DNA of 64,000 nucleotides, taken from contig JBPDWA010000003.1 in assembly GCA_051295955.1 (NCBI GenBank), forward strand, positions 248,001 through 312,000, in the 5' to 3' direction. Both the position numbers and the translations under genes were made by a program. Below the pieces are notes generated by a model. The model ran no database searches. It had not been told where the DNA came from and saw nothing but the letters and a program-made list of their open reading frames with translations. This DNA is from Enterococcus faecalis_A. GTDB lineage: Bacteria; Bacillota; Bacilli; Lactobacillales; Enterococcaceae. Numbering within the stretch: position 1 is the first letter of the stretch; every line of letters begins with the position of its first letter. Positions 53,686 to 63,703 of the stretch are shown piece by piece.

Positions 53686-54180
53686 TTATTCAAAAAGTAG
53701 TTGCCTGCAATGCAAATATTTTCTTTTTTTTAAATTTGTTGGTAGATTAAAGATACAAGGTGAAAAATTCTCATGGGTTTTTCGTTGGATAGCTACCGAT
53801 TGCTAGAGAGTTTGTTGTTTTTTTTAAAGGTACTTTTTATTGCTAGATCAGCGGATCGCGCTTTTTTTAATAATCAAAATTTGTCTATCAAATAGTTTTC
53901 AAGGCAATCATGCGGCTTAAAAATAAACATTGAAATCGCTAAGGTCGGTATCATTGTTTAATCACAATGGTGCTCAAGGCTATTTTTGACTAATAAATTG
54001 CTACATAGAAAGAAGTTGGAAAAGCGATTAACGTTTTGTAGGCAAGCAGCAAAAACTATTTGTCTGGGTCTATTACAGCGAAAAAGCCGGTTGAGGGTCC
54101 GATGGAATTTAAAGAAAATGAAGGAGCCATCGCGATTGTTTTAATTTGAAAGGGGGATAGGGTGGCAAACACCCGAATCT
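53686..54180 (+). promoter_or_regulatory. Long region upstream of glgCDA
   Basis: Nearly 500 bases without an ORF. A possible promoter is near 53738-53760 (TTGTTG ... TACAAG region), which would give a leader of about 400 nt. A CcpA-like TGAAATCGCTAAGG lies at 53931-53944 (12 of 14 positions). A small hairpin GGGTG-GCAAA-CACCC (54160-54174) sits between the ribosome site GGGGGAT and the glgC start. Confidence 0.4.
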
Positions 54181-55326
54181 ATGAAATCAGAAATGTTAGC
54201 GATGATCCTCGCGGGAGGACAAGGAACACGTTTAGGGAAATTAACTAAAAGCATTGCCAAGCCAGCTGTGCCCTTTGGCGGACGCTACCGGATTATTGAC
54301 TTTGCTTTGAGCAATTGCGTCAATTCTGGTATTAAAAATGTAGGGGTCGTTACCCAATATCAGCCGCTAGTTTTAAACAGCCATATTGGTAATGGTGCCA
54401 GCTGGGGGCTAGATGGAATTGATTCTGGTGTGACCACTTTACAACCGTATTCCAGTGCTGATGGTGAAAAATGGTTCGAAGGAACTGCTCATGCCATCTA
54501 TCAAAACATCTCATACATCGATCAAATGGACCCACAATATGTATTAATTCTTTCAGGAGATCATATCTACAAAATGGACTATGAAGCCATGTTAGAAGAG
54601 CATAAAGCTAAAAATGCATCTTTAACAGTTGCTGTGTTGGAAGTGCCATTAGAAGAAGCTTCCCGTTTCGGGATCATGAATACAGATGCTGAAGATCGAA
54701 TTGTGGAATTTGATGAAAAACCAGAACATCCAAAAAGCAATTTAGCTTCTATGGGAATTTATATTTTCAACTGGGGCCATTTGCGAGATGTTTTGCTAAA
54801 CAGTTACGCTAAAGATGGTCAAATGTTGGATTTTGGTCATCATGTGATTCCGGCTTATTTGGATGCAGGCGAAAATGTCTTCGTTCATCGATTTAAAGGG
54901 TATTGGAAAGATGTTGGTACTATAGATTCCTTATGGGAAGCCAGCATGGAATTTATCCACGCCGATGAAACACTCAACATGCGAGATAAAGGTTGGCGAA
55001 TTTATTCACGAAACCTGATTTCTCCTCCGCATTTTATTACGGAAACTGCTGAAATCTGCGATTCATTAGTAGTTGACGGCTGCTATGTAGACGGTAGTGT
55101 CAAACATAGTATTTTGTCCACAAACGTTCAGGTGAAAAAAGGCGCTAAAATTGAAAACAGCGTGATTATGCCTGGCGCAACGATTGGACGCAATGTCGTC
55201 GTAAAAAATGCCATTGTTGGCGAAAATGCCATTATCGGCGATGATACGGTAATCTATAATCCCGATGACATCGAAATTGTTGGTTATTCTGAAGTGATTG
55301 GAGTGCAAGTAGATGAAAACAAATAG
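54181..55326 (+). CDS. glgC: Glucose-1-phosphate adenylyltransferase
   Basis: 381 aa, makes ADP-glucose for glycogen. Pyrophosphorylase loop LAGGQGTRLGKLT, GRYRIIDFALSNC, catalytic LSGDHIYKMDY and sugar-binding FDEKPEHPKSNLASMGIY; left-handed beta-helix C-terminus. Start ATG 54181 matches the family (MKxEMLA-ILAGG); the ribosome site is separated from it by a small hairpin. Overlaps glgD by 14 bases. Confidence 0.95.
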   Translation: MKSEMLAMILAGGQGTRLGKLTKSIAKPAVPFGGRYRIIDFALSNCVNSGIKNVGVVTQYQPLVLNSHIGNGASWGLDGIDSGVTTLQPYSSADGEKWFEGTAHAIYQNISYIDQMDPQYVLILSGDHIYKMDYEAMLEEHKAKNASLTVAVLEVPLEEASRFGIMNTDAEDRIVEFDEKPEHPKSNLASMGIYIFNWGHLRDVLLNSYAKDGQMLDFGHHVIPAYLDAGENVFVHRFKGYWKDVGTIDSLWEASMEFIHADETLNMRDKGWRIYSRNLISPPHFITETAEICDSLVVDGCYVDGSVKHSILSTNVQVKKGAKIENSVIMPGATIGRNVVVKNAIVGENAIIGDDTVIYNPDDIEIVGYSEVIGVQVDENK

Positions 55327-56464
55327 AATGTGCGCTATTATCGGCAATGTAGCAAAATATGACGGGTTATTGCCCTTAACAGAAACTCGTCCGGTGGACA
55401 CGTTGCCATTTGACTGTAAGTATCGGTTGATTGATTTTCCCTTATCAAGCGTGGTCAATGCCAATATCAGCCATATTTTTATGGTTTTTAATGAAGGAGA
55501 GACTCGTTCTGTTTATGACCACCTTGGGGGCGGTAAAGAGTGGAATTTAGATGCTTTGCAAAATCGTTTCTTCATTTACTTCTACCAAGAATTTACAAAG
55601 AAAAAAGAACAAGGCTTACCATATTTTGATACTGTTATTGATTATCTAGAAAAATCAGAAGCAGAGTATACCGTTTTTATGGGAAGTCGAATGCTGTGCA
55701 ATATTGATTTGCGAGCAGTTTTAAAGACTCATAAAAAACAGCAGAAGAATTTAACCTTAGTTTATAAAAAGGTAGCAGCTAGCCAAGTAAGCTCAGGCGA
55801 TGTGTTGTTGGATGTGGATCAACAATCGCAAATTAGAGGGAAACAATTGGCTGAACCACAGACGATGACAGCCACAGATCAGTATCATCTAGGAATGGAT
55901 ATTTTTATTGCACAAACGCAATGGTTGATTGGTCAGTTGAAAAATGGTCAGACACAAGCCGCTCCAGCAAGCATGCAAGCTTTCTTGCGTAAAAAAATTG
56001 GCGAAGTTCCAACTGCTGCTCATGAATATACTGGATACTTTAGCAATATTCATGATGTAAACTCCTATTATAAAGCTAATATAGATATGTTGGATGTTGA
56101 AAAATTTAGCTCCTTACTATATACCAAACAAAAAGTCTACACTAAGCTGAAAAATGAAGTTCCTACTCATTATACGGAAACATCCATCGTTAAAAATAGT
56201 CAATGTGCCTCCGGTTGTGAAATCAGTGGGTTAGTGGAAAATAGTTTGATTTCCCGCCGCTCAGTTATTGCAGAGCAAGCACAAGTTAAAGATGCCATTA
56301 TTATGGCGAATGCTCAAATTGAAACTGGTGCGCAGATACGCTATGCCGTTTTAGATAAAAATGTCGTTGTTAAAGCCGGTGTTACAATTCAAGGAACACC
56401 CCAACAGCCGGTAATCATAAAGAAAAATCAAGTGATATCAAGCGACATAAATGAGGGGGCATAG
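55313..56464 (+). CDS. glgD: ADP-glucose pyrophosphorylase regulatory subunit
   Basis: 383 aa. Same fold as GlgC but the pyrophosphorylase loop is lost (CAIIGNVAKYDGLLPLTETRP in place of GGxGxRL), as in Firmicute GlgD, which activates GlgC as a partner subunit. Keeps the beta-helix C-terminus (VENSLISRRSVI, DAIIMANAQIETGAQIRYAVLD). Ends 2 bases before glgA. Confidence 0.93.
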   Translation: MKTNRMCAIIGNVAKYDGLLPLTETRPVDTLPFDCKYRLIDFPLSSVVNANISHIFMVFNEGETRSVYDHLGGGKEWNLDALQNRFFIYFYQEFTKKKEQGLPYFDTVIDYLEKSEAEYTVFMGSRMLCNIDLRAVLKTHKKQQKNLTLVYKKVAASQVSSGDVLLDVDQQSQIRGKQLAEPQTMTATDQYHLGMDIFIAQTQWLIGQLKNGQTQAAPASMQAFLRKKIGEVPTAAHEYTGYFSNIHDVNSYYKANIDMLDVEKFSSLLYTKQKVYTKLKNEVPTHYTETSIVKNSQCASGCEISGLVENSLISRRSVIAEQAQVKDAIIMANAQIETGAQIRYAVLDKNVVVKAGVTIQGTPQQPVIIKKNQVISSDINEGA

Positions 56465-56466
56465 TC

Positions 56467-57894
56467 ATGAAAGTTTTATTTGCAACTGCTGAATGTGCGC
56501 CTTTTTTTAAAACTGGCGGTTTAGGTGATGTAGCCGGAGCTTTGCCTCAAGCACTAAAAGATCAAGGCGTGGATATTTCTGTTGTTTTGCCATATTTTAC
56601 TAAGATGCCTGCTCAGTATCAAAACGAATGTGAAGATCTGATTCAATTTCCCATTGAGATGGGTGAAATAACGCAGCCTTGTACTATTAAAACGCTTGAA
56701 AGACAGCAAGTGAGGTACTACTTTATTGAGAATGCTGCTTATTTTGATCGGGAGCAGTTATATAGCTACGAAGATGATGGGGAACGCTTTGCCTTTTTCT
56801 CTTTGTCGATTATCCAATTGGCAAAGCAGCTCCAATTATCACTTGACTATATTCACTGCAACGATCACCATACTGCTATTATTCCTTTCTTATTAAAAGA
56901 AAAATATCAAAAAGATACAGCTTACCAATCAGTAAAATCAATGCTTACCATTCATAATATTGAATTCCAAGGAAAATATGCCCCGAAAATGTTACCGGAG
57001 CTGTTTGGCTTGGACTTGGCAGCTTACCATGAGCGTCAAATTTTTGATCAAGACGGCCTCAACTTTATGAAAGCTGGAATTTTATATGCCGATCAAGTAA
57101 CCACTGTCAGTCCTAGCTATGCTAAAGAACTACAGACACCTGATTATGGCTATGGCTTGGATCCGTTACTACGAGAGATGAATGCTAAGCTTACTGGTAT
57201 TTTAAATGGAATTGATTATGAGGTCTACGACCCCGGTACTGATCCGCTAATACCCGCTCATTTTTCTTCAGCAGATTTGTCTGGTAAGGAAAAAGACAAG
57301 CAAGCTTTGCAAACTAAAATGAACTTGCCGGTTGTTGCAGAAGTCCCGTTAATTGGAATGGTCAGCCGGTTGACCTATCAAAAAGGGTTCCCGCTGGTTT
57401 TATCAACCATTCAAGAGCTATTACAACATGATGTACAAGTTGTTTTATTAGGGACTGGTGATCCGGCTTTAGAAGAAGCGTTCCAACAGTTGGCTAAAAA
57501 GTATTCGCAAAAATTACGTGTAAATCTTCAGTTTGACCCAGCTTTTGCACAGTTAATTTATGCTGGAGCCGATCTCTTTTTAATGCCATCAAAATTCGAG
57601 CCTTGTGGTTTATCGCAAATGATTGCCATGCGTTACGGAACCTTGCCGCTGGTTCATGAAACTGGGGGCTTGAGAGATACTGTCGTTCCTTATCAAGCAG
57701 GAAATCCGGAAGCCACAGGTTTTTCCTTTGATTCATTTCAAGCCTCTGCTTTGGTATCAACCTTTGAAAATGCTTTGACTCTTTTTCAGACAAAACCAGA
57801 GACTTGGCGGCAAATGATAACTAATGCGATGAGTAAAGATTTTAGCTGGCAGGCTTCTAGTCAAGTGTATCTACAGTTATATCATACACAGTGA
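56467..57894 (+). CDS. glgA: Glycogen synthase (ADP-glucose)
   Basis: 475 aa GT5 enzyme that extends alpha-1,4-glucan. N-terminal ADP-glucose site FFKTGGLGDVAGALP, HNIEFQGKYAP, and C-terminal FEPCGLSQMIAMRYGTLPLVHETGGLRDTV. Last gene of this glg operon; no glgB or glgP follows, unlike the glgBCDAP arrangement of many Firmicutes. Confidence 0.96.
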   Translation: MKVLFATAECAPFFKTGGLGDVAGALPQALKDQGVDISVVLPYFTKMPAQYQNECEDLIQFPIEMGEITQPCTIKTLERQQVRYYFIENAAYFDREQLYSYEDDGERFAFFSLSIIQLAKQLQLSLDYIHCNDHHTAIIPFLLKEKYQKDTAYQSVKSMLTIHNIEFQGKYAPKMLPELFGLDLAAYHERQIFDQDGLNFMKAGILYADQVTTVSPSYAKELQTPDYGYGLDPLLREMNAKLTGILNGIDYEVYDPGTDPLIPAHFSSADLSGKEKDKQALQTKMNLPVVAEVPLIGMVSRLTYQKGFPLVLSTIQELLQHDVQVVLLGTGDPALEEAFQQLAKKYSQKLRVNLQFDPAFAQLIYAGADLFLMPSKFEPCGLSQMIAMRYGTLPLVHETGGLRDTVVPYQAGNPEATGFSFDSFQASALVSTFENALTLFQTKPETWRQMITNAMSKDFSWQASSQVYLQLYHTQ

Positions 57895-58075
57895 TTCAAG
57901 ATTTATGTAAAAAAACGTTGAAAATTCAATAGTGAAAGCGCTGCCTTGCATCCGGTTTTTGCTGGATGTGCTGACTGGGTAGCGTTTCTTTTTTTGCCTT
58001 TGTGCTTTTTAAGACCTTTACAAGTTTTCAATCAAGTTTATCAATGGTATAATAAGCGTCGGAGGAATTGAGTCT

Positions 58076-58783
58076 ATGAACGAAAAACAGTTATCAAAAC
58101 GTTTAGCAGCCGTCGGAGCACTCGTTCCGGCCGGTAGTCGTCTGGCAGACATTGGTTCAGATCATGCCTATTTACCGGTTGCTTTGTTATTAAAAGAACA
58201 AATAAGCTTTGCTGTTGCCGGTGAAGTCGCTAGTGGTCCTTTCCAGTCCGCTCAAGCACAAGTCAACAAGTCAAAGGTTCAGGACAAGATGGTTGTGCGT
58301 TTAGCTGATGGTTTAGCAGCGATTGAAGCAACAGATGAAATCGAAGTGATTACGATTTGTGGGATGGGCGGAGCGCTGATTCGAGATATTTTGGAAGCAG
58401 GTCGCAAAAATCGCCGATTAAAAGGAAGCGAACGGCTTATTTTACAACCCAATATTGGTGAACCCCTTTTGCGGGAATGGTTGATGAAACACGGTTATAC
58501 AATTATTGATGAAAAAATTTTAGAAGAAAATCGCAAAATATACGAAATTATCGTTGCGGAAAAACAACCGCAATCAACCCTTTATCCACGCAAAGAGTTG
58601 TTGTTTGGCCCTAAATTACTTACTAGTAAAGGCGCTGTTTTTACCAAAAAATGGCAGCGAGAATTGCACCAAAGAGAAGCTGTTTTAGCACAACTGAGTC
58701 AAGCCAGCGACTCATATCAACAGAAAATACAGCAAATGAAAGCAGAATGTCAACTGATTTTGGAGGTGCTGCAGCATGCTTGA
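58076..58783 (+). CDS. trmK: tRNA (adenine(22)-N(1))-methyltransferase TrmK
   Basis: 235 aa. SAM-binding ADIGSDHAYLPVALL, ICGMGGALIRDIL and QPNIGEPLLREWL, characteristic of TrmK (YqfN), plus a C-terminal coiled-coil region. Ribosome site GGAGG. Overlaps the DUF34 gene by 8 bases, the usual trmK-yqfO pair. Confidence 0.93.
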   Translation: MNEKQLSKRLAAVGALVPAGSRLADIGSDHAYLPVALLLKEQISFAVAGEVASGPFQSAQAQVNKSKVQDKMVVRLADGLAAIEATDEIEVITICGMGGALIRDILEAGRKNRRLKGSERLILQPNIGEPLLREWLMKHGYTIIDEKILEENRKIYEIIVAEKQPQSTLYPRKELLFGPKLLTSKGAVFTKKWQRELHQREAVLAQLSQASDSYQQKIQQMKAECQLILEVLQHA

Positions 58784-59891
58784 TGGACAAATTTTTTTAC
58801 GTGCGTTTGAAGCCTATTGTCCTACTTGGCTGGCTGAAGCCGGTGATCCAGTGGGATTGCAGCTTGGAACCCTTAATAAGCCGCTAGAAAAGGTAATGGT
58901 AACTTTGGATGTTCGACCAGAAGTAGTGGCCGAAGCAATTGCGAAAAACGTCGATTTGATCGTTGCCAAGCATCCCCCCATCTTTCGACCGATTAAACAT
59001 TTATTAACAGACCATTTTCAAGAAAAAATGTATGCCGATCTATTAAAACACGATATTGCGGTATATGTTGCACATACAAACATGGATATTATTCCTGCTG
59101 GGCTAAATGATTGGTTCTGTGAGTTATTAGGTATTCAAGAAACAGAATACTTAACCAAAACTCATACGATTTCTTTCAAAAAGCTAGCGGTTTTTGTACC
59201 GGTAGAAGCTGCCAATCGCATGCGACAAGCCTTAGGAGCGGCAGGTGCCGGCCAGCAAGGAGCATATTCTAATACCAGTTATTCCTTGATTGGAACAGGC
59301 CGTTTTACACCGGAAACTGGCGCAATTCCAGCAATCGGTGAAGTTGGCAAAGAAGCAGTGGTTCAAGAAGCCAAAATAGAAGTGATTTTTCCAGAAACAA
59401 TACAGGCAGAGGTTCTTGCAGCTATGAAGGCGGTCCATCCTTATGAGGAACCGGCTTATGATCTTTATACTATTGACAATCAACAGCAAACATATGGTCT
59501 AGGTCGGATTGGCACACTACCGACTAGCCTTTCTTTAAAAGAGTTCGTGGAAAAAATAAAAGCTGCGTTTCAATTGGATGGCTTGCGTCTTATTGCAGCG
59601 GATGACACAAAATCAGTTCAACGAATCGCCATCTGTGGCGGTAGTGGTGAAAAATTTTATCATGATGCGTTAAAAAAACAGGCTGATGTGTATATTACCG
59701 GCGATGTCTATTATCATACGGCTCATGATATGTTGACGGAACAATTACCGGTGATTGATCCAGGGCATTATATTGAAGCATTATGCAAACCAAAATTGGT
59801 CGCTTTATTTAATGAGTGGAAAGAACGCGAACATTGGGATGTAACTTTTATTGAATCGCAAGTGGATACTAATCCATTCAGATTTTACTAA
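58776..59891 (+). CDS. DUF34/NIF3 family metal-binding protein (YqfO-like)
   Basis: 371 aa. Two NIF3 halves (metal ligands in AKHPPIF, YVAHTNMDIIPAGLNDW, and C-terminal GDVYYHTAHDM, DPGHYIEAL) with the inserted PII-like/CutA domain (about 130-230: FVPVEAANRMRQALGAAGAG, HPYEEPAYDLY). The family is widespread and was annotated as GTP cyclohydrolase type 2 in the past; its true role is unsettled. Confidence 0.9.
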   Translation: MLDGQIFLRAFEAYCPTWLAEAGDPVGLQLGTLNKPLEKVMVTLDVRPEVVAEAIAKNVDLIVAKHPPIFRPIKHLLTDHFQEKMYADLLKHDIAVYVAHTNMDIIPAGLNDWFCELLGIQETEYLTKTHTISFKKLAVFVPVEAANRMRQALGAAGAGQQGAYSNTSYSLIGTGRFTPETGAIPAIGEVGKEAVVQEAKIEVIFPETIQAEVLAAMKAVHPYEEPAYDLYTIDNQQQTYGLGRIGTLPTSLSLKEFVEKIKAAFQLDGLRLIAADDTKSVQRIAICGGSGEKFYHDALKKQADVYITGDVYYHTAHDMLTEQLPVIDPGHYIEALCKPKLVALFNEWKEREHWDVTFIESQVDTNPFRFY

Positions 59892-59916
59892 AAAAATGAA
59901 ACTCAAGGAGTGAATC

Positions 59917-61149
59917 ATGATGTATGAAAATTTATTATCGCGTTTTTTACGCTATGTAAAAACCGAAACTCGTTCGGATGCTAAAAGTACAACAACGCCA
60001 TCTACGCAAACACAGGTGGTCTTTGCTCAAACGCTTAAAAAAGAACTAGAAGAATTAGGGATGAGTGACGTTTTTTATAATGAGCAAAATGGCTTTGTGA
60101 CGGCAACTTTACCAAGTAATGTTGGTCATGATGTACGGTCTATCGGTTTTATTGCACATATGGATACGGCCGATTTTAATGCGGAAAATGTCGCTCCGCA
60201 AATTATTGAACATTATGATGGTGAATCCACCATTCAATTGGATGTCAATGGAAAGTTCACTTTAAATACAATCGACTTTCCCAATTTGAAAAACTATCGT
60301 GGTGAAACGTTGATCACAACAGATGGTACAACTCTGTTGGGAGCCGACGATAAAGCCGGCATTGCGGAGATCATGACTGCTATGGAAATTTTAATCAAAA
60401 ATCCAACGATAAAACACGGAACGATTCGAGTTGCTTTTGGTCCTGATGAAGAAATTGGCGTTGGTGCTGATAAGTTTGACGCCGAGGCCTTCAATGTTGA
60501 TTTTGCCTACACGATGGATGGTGGACCAGTTGGCGAATTACAATATGAAACCTTTAATGCGGCTCAAGCTGAAATCACGATTCAAGGGAAAAATGTTCAT
60601 CCGGGAACTGCTAAAAATACCATGATTAACGCCTTACAAATCGCCATCGATTTTGCCAATGAGCTGCCGACAGCTGAAGTTCCTGAGAAAACGGAAGGTT
60701 ATGAAGGCTTCTTTCATTTAGCTCAATTAAGCGGTACCCCTGAAGAAGCAACTATGACTTACATCATCCGTGATCATGATCGGGAAAAATTTGAACAACG
60801 TAAAAAGAAGATAATTGATCTGCAAAAACAATTGAATGACCAATTTGGCGAAGAACGTGTAAAACTGGAACTGTATGATCAATACTACAACATGCGAGAA
60901 ATCATTGAACAAGATCTTTCAGTAGTGGAAATTGCTAAGCAAGCCATGTTGGAACTACAAATTGAACCAATTATTGAACCTGTCCGTGGTGGCACTGACG
61001 GCTCGAAAATTTCTTATATGGGAATTCCAACCCCTAATATTTTTGCTGGTGGCGAAAACATGCACGGACGCTTCGAATTTGTGTCTTTACAAGCGATGGA
61101 AAAAGCGACTGATGTGATTATTAAAATTGCTGAATTAAATGCGAAATAA
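59917..61149 (+). CDS. pepT: Peptidase T (tripeptide aminopeptidase)
   Basis: 410 aa M20B zinc peptidase that removes the N-terminal residue of tripeptides. FIAHMDTADF (metal His/Asp), TLLGADDKAGIAEIMTA, FGPDEEIGVGAD (catalytic Glu), YTMDGGPVGELQYE and the late metal His in GGENMHGRFEFV. Ribosome site AAGGAG. Full family length. Confidence 0.97.
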   Translation: MMYENLLSRFLRYVKTETRSDAKSTTTPSTQTQVVFAQTLKKELEELGMSDVFYNEQNGFVTATLPSNVGHDVRSIGFIAHMDTADFNAENVAPQIIEHYDGESTIQLDVNGKFTLNTIDFPNLKNYRGETLITTDGTTLLGADDKAGIAEIMTAMEILIKNPTIKHGTIRVAFGPDEEIGVGADKFDAEAFNVDFAYTMDGGPVGELQYETFNAAQAEITIQGKNVHPGTAKNTMINALQIAIDFANELPTAEVPEKTEGYEGFFHLAQLSGTPEEATMTYIIRDHDREKFEQRKKKIIDLQKQLNDQFGEERVKLELYDQYYNMREIIEQDLSVVEIAKQAMLELQIEPIIEPVRGGTDGSKISYMGIPTPNIFAGGENMHGRFEFVSLQAMEKATDVIIKIAELNAK

Positions 61150-61169
61150 GTTAGACGAATCATAAGATA

Positions 61170-61212
61170 AGGAGTGGCAAACCAGTCAATTGACTGTAAA
61201 CCACTCTTTGCC
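61170..61212 (+). terminator. Hairpin after pepT
   Basis: GAGTGG...CAGTC / GACTG...CCACTC double stem, followed by a short T stretch (TTTG). Weak terminator. Confidence 0.5.
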
Positions 61213-61289
61213 ATTTCGTAAGATAGCAATGAAACACGAGGATTAATTTCACATATATTAACGACACTTTGTAAGCTAGGAGCAGGCGA

Positions 61290-62195
61290 ATGGAAAAAAT
61301 AATGATTTTATACAACGAATCTTCTGGACAAGATGAAGGGAAAAAAATAGCCGAAACATTCCGCAATTATGCCATCGACCATGGTTGGAAGGAAGAGTCA
61401 CTTGTTTTGCAAGCCACTGGACCAAAGGTGGCAGGTAAAGACTTAGTTAATAAAGTGAAAATTGATAAGATTACTATTCTTGTGGTAATTGGTGGCGACG
61501 GTACCATTAACCACATGATCGAAGATTTTCGAGAAGTATTGGACCAGTTAAAAATTGGTTTATTACCGGGAGGCACCGTCAATAATATGGCACGCGTCCT
61601 CAACATTCCTTTAGACATTGAAGCAGCCAGTCAAGTGATTTTGGACGGTTACTCAGAAGGTATTGATTATGGGATGGTCAATGATCGAGCGATTATCAGT
61701 ACTATGACGATTGGCATCCTAGCCGATACAGCGGCAAAAATCAGTCAAAAAGAAAAACAAAAGTTTGGGAAAAGAATCTTTCTTAGAAATTTTATTAAAC
61801 TTCTATTTAAAAAGAAAAGATATGCGTTATCAATTAAAACTGACGAGAAGACGTGGCGAGGCAAAGTTCAATTATTAACGGTTACTATGACTAATTCAGT
61901 AGGGGGCTTTACGAATTTTGATGATTCCGCATCTGCAGATGATGGCCTCTTTCATGTCACAATTTTGCCACAGCTGCATTTTTTCCCTTACGTCTTACGC
62001 TTGCCTAAGATTTTGAAAGGCAAATTCTACGAGCTGCCAAATTTGGAATATTTCCAAGCACGAGCAGTGGAGATCAAAAGTTTGCAACACAAGCGGGTAG
62101 CTACTCGTGTCGATGGTGATCCCTGTGATGACTTACCGGTCAAGTTAACGATGTATAAACATGGTTTGCAGATTTTTGTACCGGAAGAACGGTGA
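61290..62195 (+). CDS. Diacylglycerol/lipid kinase family protein
   Basis: 301 aa DAGK-catalytic fold. ATP-binding VVIGGDGTINHMIEDF (GGDGT), LPGGTVNNMARVLNIPLDIE and a C-terminal beta domain with DSASADDGLFHVTIL and VDGDPC. Phosphorylates diacylglycerol or a related lipid; DgkB and YegS-type members cannot be told apart by eye. Ribosome site AGGAG. Confidence 0.9.
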   Translation: MEKIMILYNESSGQDEGKKIAETFRNYAIDHGWKEESLVLQATGPKVAGKDLVNKVKIDKITILVVIGGDGTINHMIEDFREVLDQLKIGLLPGGTVNNMARVLNIPLDIEAASQVILDGYSEGIDYGMVNDRAIISTMTIGILADTAAKISQKEKQKFGKRIFLRNFIKLLFKKKRYALSIKTDEKTWRGKVQLLTVTMTNSVGGFTNFDDSASADDGLFHVTILPQLHFFPYVLRLPKILKGKFYELPNLEYFQARAVEIKSLQHKRVATRVDGDPCDDLPVKLTMYKHGLQIFVPEER

Positions 62196-62259
62196 TTTCC
62201 ATTAAAAAATGTGAGAGGGAATGCTCTAGCAAAATGATCTGATGTGAGGGAGGAACTCG

Positions 62260-62535
62260 GTGTTAACTGAAAGTATTGTTATTTATTTTATACTGATTAA
62301 TTTATTGGTATACTGCATGATGGCTTACGATAAGCGACAAGCTCGAAAGAACCGGTGGCGGATTCCGCAAAGGCGTCTACTTTGCCTGGGGCTTTTAGGT
62401 GGTGGCTTAGGCGGCCTGATTGGTGGCAAACAATTTCATCACAAAACTCAGAAAATGCGCTTTTTTTGCTGTTACTTTGCAGGAGCTGTTATGATGGTAC
62501 TGGTTCTTATTTTTCTATTTTATCATTACCGTTAA
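62260..62535 (+). CDS. DUF1294 membrane protein
   Basis: 91 aa, GTG start after GGGAGG. First helix (about 4-22), the DUF1294 hallmark YDKRQARKNRWRIPQRRLLCLGLLGGGLGGLIG, then HHKTQKMRFF and a last helix. Function unknown. 30 bases before the next gene. Confidence 0.85.
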   Translation: MLTESIVIYFILINLLVYCMMAYDKRQARKNRWRIPQRRLLCLGLLGGGLGGLIGGKQFHHKTQKMRFFCCYFAGAVMMVLVLIFLFYHYR

Positions 62536-62565
62536 AAATTTTAATTAAACAAATAAGGAGCAAGT

Positions 62566-63588
62566 ATGGAAGGGAAACCAAAAACGAAAATTTTTTTAAA
62601 TATCGTTTTATTAACAATTGTAATTGGTGTTATTTTTTATATAATGGACAACTCGTTAAGCGATATTTTTGGCCAACTCTTAGAAACTAGCTGGCTCGTT
62701 GTCGTAGCCATTATTCTTTTGGGCGTGGGTTATCAGTTGGTTGAAGGCCGTTCTATCAAAGAAATCACGCAATATTTCACTAAGGATTTTACAACTATGG
62801 ATGGTTTTTTTACTTCTTGTTATGTTGCTTTTTATCGTGTCGTCTCCTTTGGTACCGGAACGTTGTTGTCGGAAATCTATTTTTATAAGAAAAAAGGTTT
62901 GGCGGTCTCTCAAGGAGTGGGTATCACCGCCTTGCATATGATTATGTATAAAGCTGCAGTTATCACGTGGGCAATTGCCGGTTTGATTATTCAATTTTCA
63001 CTTTTCTATGAAAACGGACCGCGTATGATTCCATTTATTATTGCAGGTGTTGTATTGACAGTGGTGATTATTGCTGCTTTACTGATTTTGTCCAGTAGCT
63101 TAAATTTACAGATTTTATTAATTATTTTGGCCAATAAATATTTTAAACGGGCAGGGTTGAGAGCTTGGGTGGATCAGTGCAATTTACAAATTTATTCTTT
63201 ACGAGAAACTGTTCAAACAATCACTCAGGATCGCTCGGCTTTACTACGAATTTATGGCTGGAACTTAGCTAAATTGCTGTTTTGGTATATTATTCCTTAT
63301 GTAGTCTTAGTCGTCCGACATCCGGCCATTGATTGTTTGCAAGTGGTTTCCTTTACTAGTTTTGCAGTAATTTTGTCAGGAGTTCTGCCAACACCAGCCG
63401 GCATTGGTCCTTTTGAGTTTGTGTATTTATTACTATTTAAACCATTGGTTGGAAATGTGGATGCTGTTTCATCGGTTCTCCTTTATCGTTTTGGGAGTTT
63501 TGTTTTACCGTTTTTAATTGGTATGGGATATGTAGCCGTGGAAAAACGCAAATCAATTCGAGCAAATTTGCAAGAAATAAAAAAATAA
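62566..63588 (+). CDS. Flippase-like membrane protein (YbhN/MprF transmembrane-domain family)
   Basis: 340 aa, about eight membrane helices, LPG_synthase_TM type. It has only the transmembrane half of MprF and no C-terminal lysyl-transferase domain, so by itself it should not aminoacylate lipids. PTPAGIGPFEFVY is the conserved PxPGGxGxxE-like motif of the family. Ribosome site AAGGAG. Confidence 0.85.
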   Translation: MEGKPKTKIFLNIVLLTIVIGVIFYIMDNSLSDIFGQLLETSWLVVVAIILLGVGYQLVEGRSIKEITQYFTKDFTTMDGFFTSCYVAFYRVVSFGTGTLLSEIYFYKKKGLAVSQGVGITALHMIMYKAAVITWAIAGLIIQFSLFYENGPRMIPFIIAGVVLTVVIIAALLILSSSLNLQILLIILANKYFKRAGLRAWVDQCNLQIYSLRETVQTITQDRSALLRIYGWNLAKLLFWYIIPYVVLVVRHPAIDCLQVVSFTSFAVILSGVLPTPAGIGPFEFVYLLLFKPLVGNVDAVSSVLLYRFGSFVLPFLIGMGYVAVEKRKSIRANLQEIKK

Positions 63589-63627
63589 AACAACCAGTGG
63601 GCTATACTTTAGCACCTTATAAAAATC

Positions 63628-63668
63628 AAAAAGCAGGAGACTGAGAGTAAGTCTTCTGCTTTTTTAAA
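63628..63668 (+). terminator. Terminator
   Basis: AAAAGCAGGAGACT / AGTCTTCTGCTTTTTT with a short loop and T tail. Confidence 0.85.
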
Positions 63669-63675
63669 TTTTAAA

Positions 63676-63703
63676 TTGACATGTGGCGAAGATGATTTAT
63701 AAT
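63676..63703 (+). promoter_or_regulatory. Promoter of the mobA-like gene
   Basis: TTGACA (63676-63681) and TATAAT (63698-63703), both perfect, spacing 16. Confidence 0.75.
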
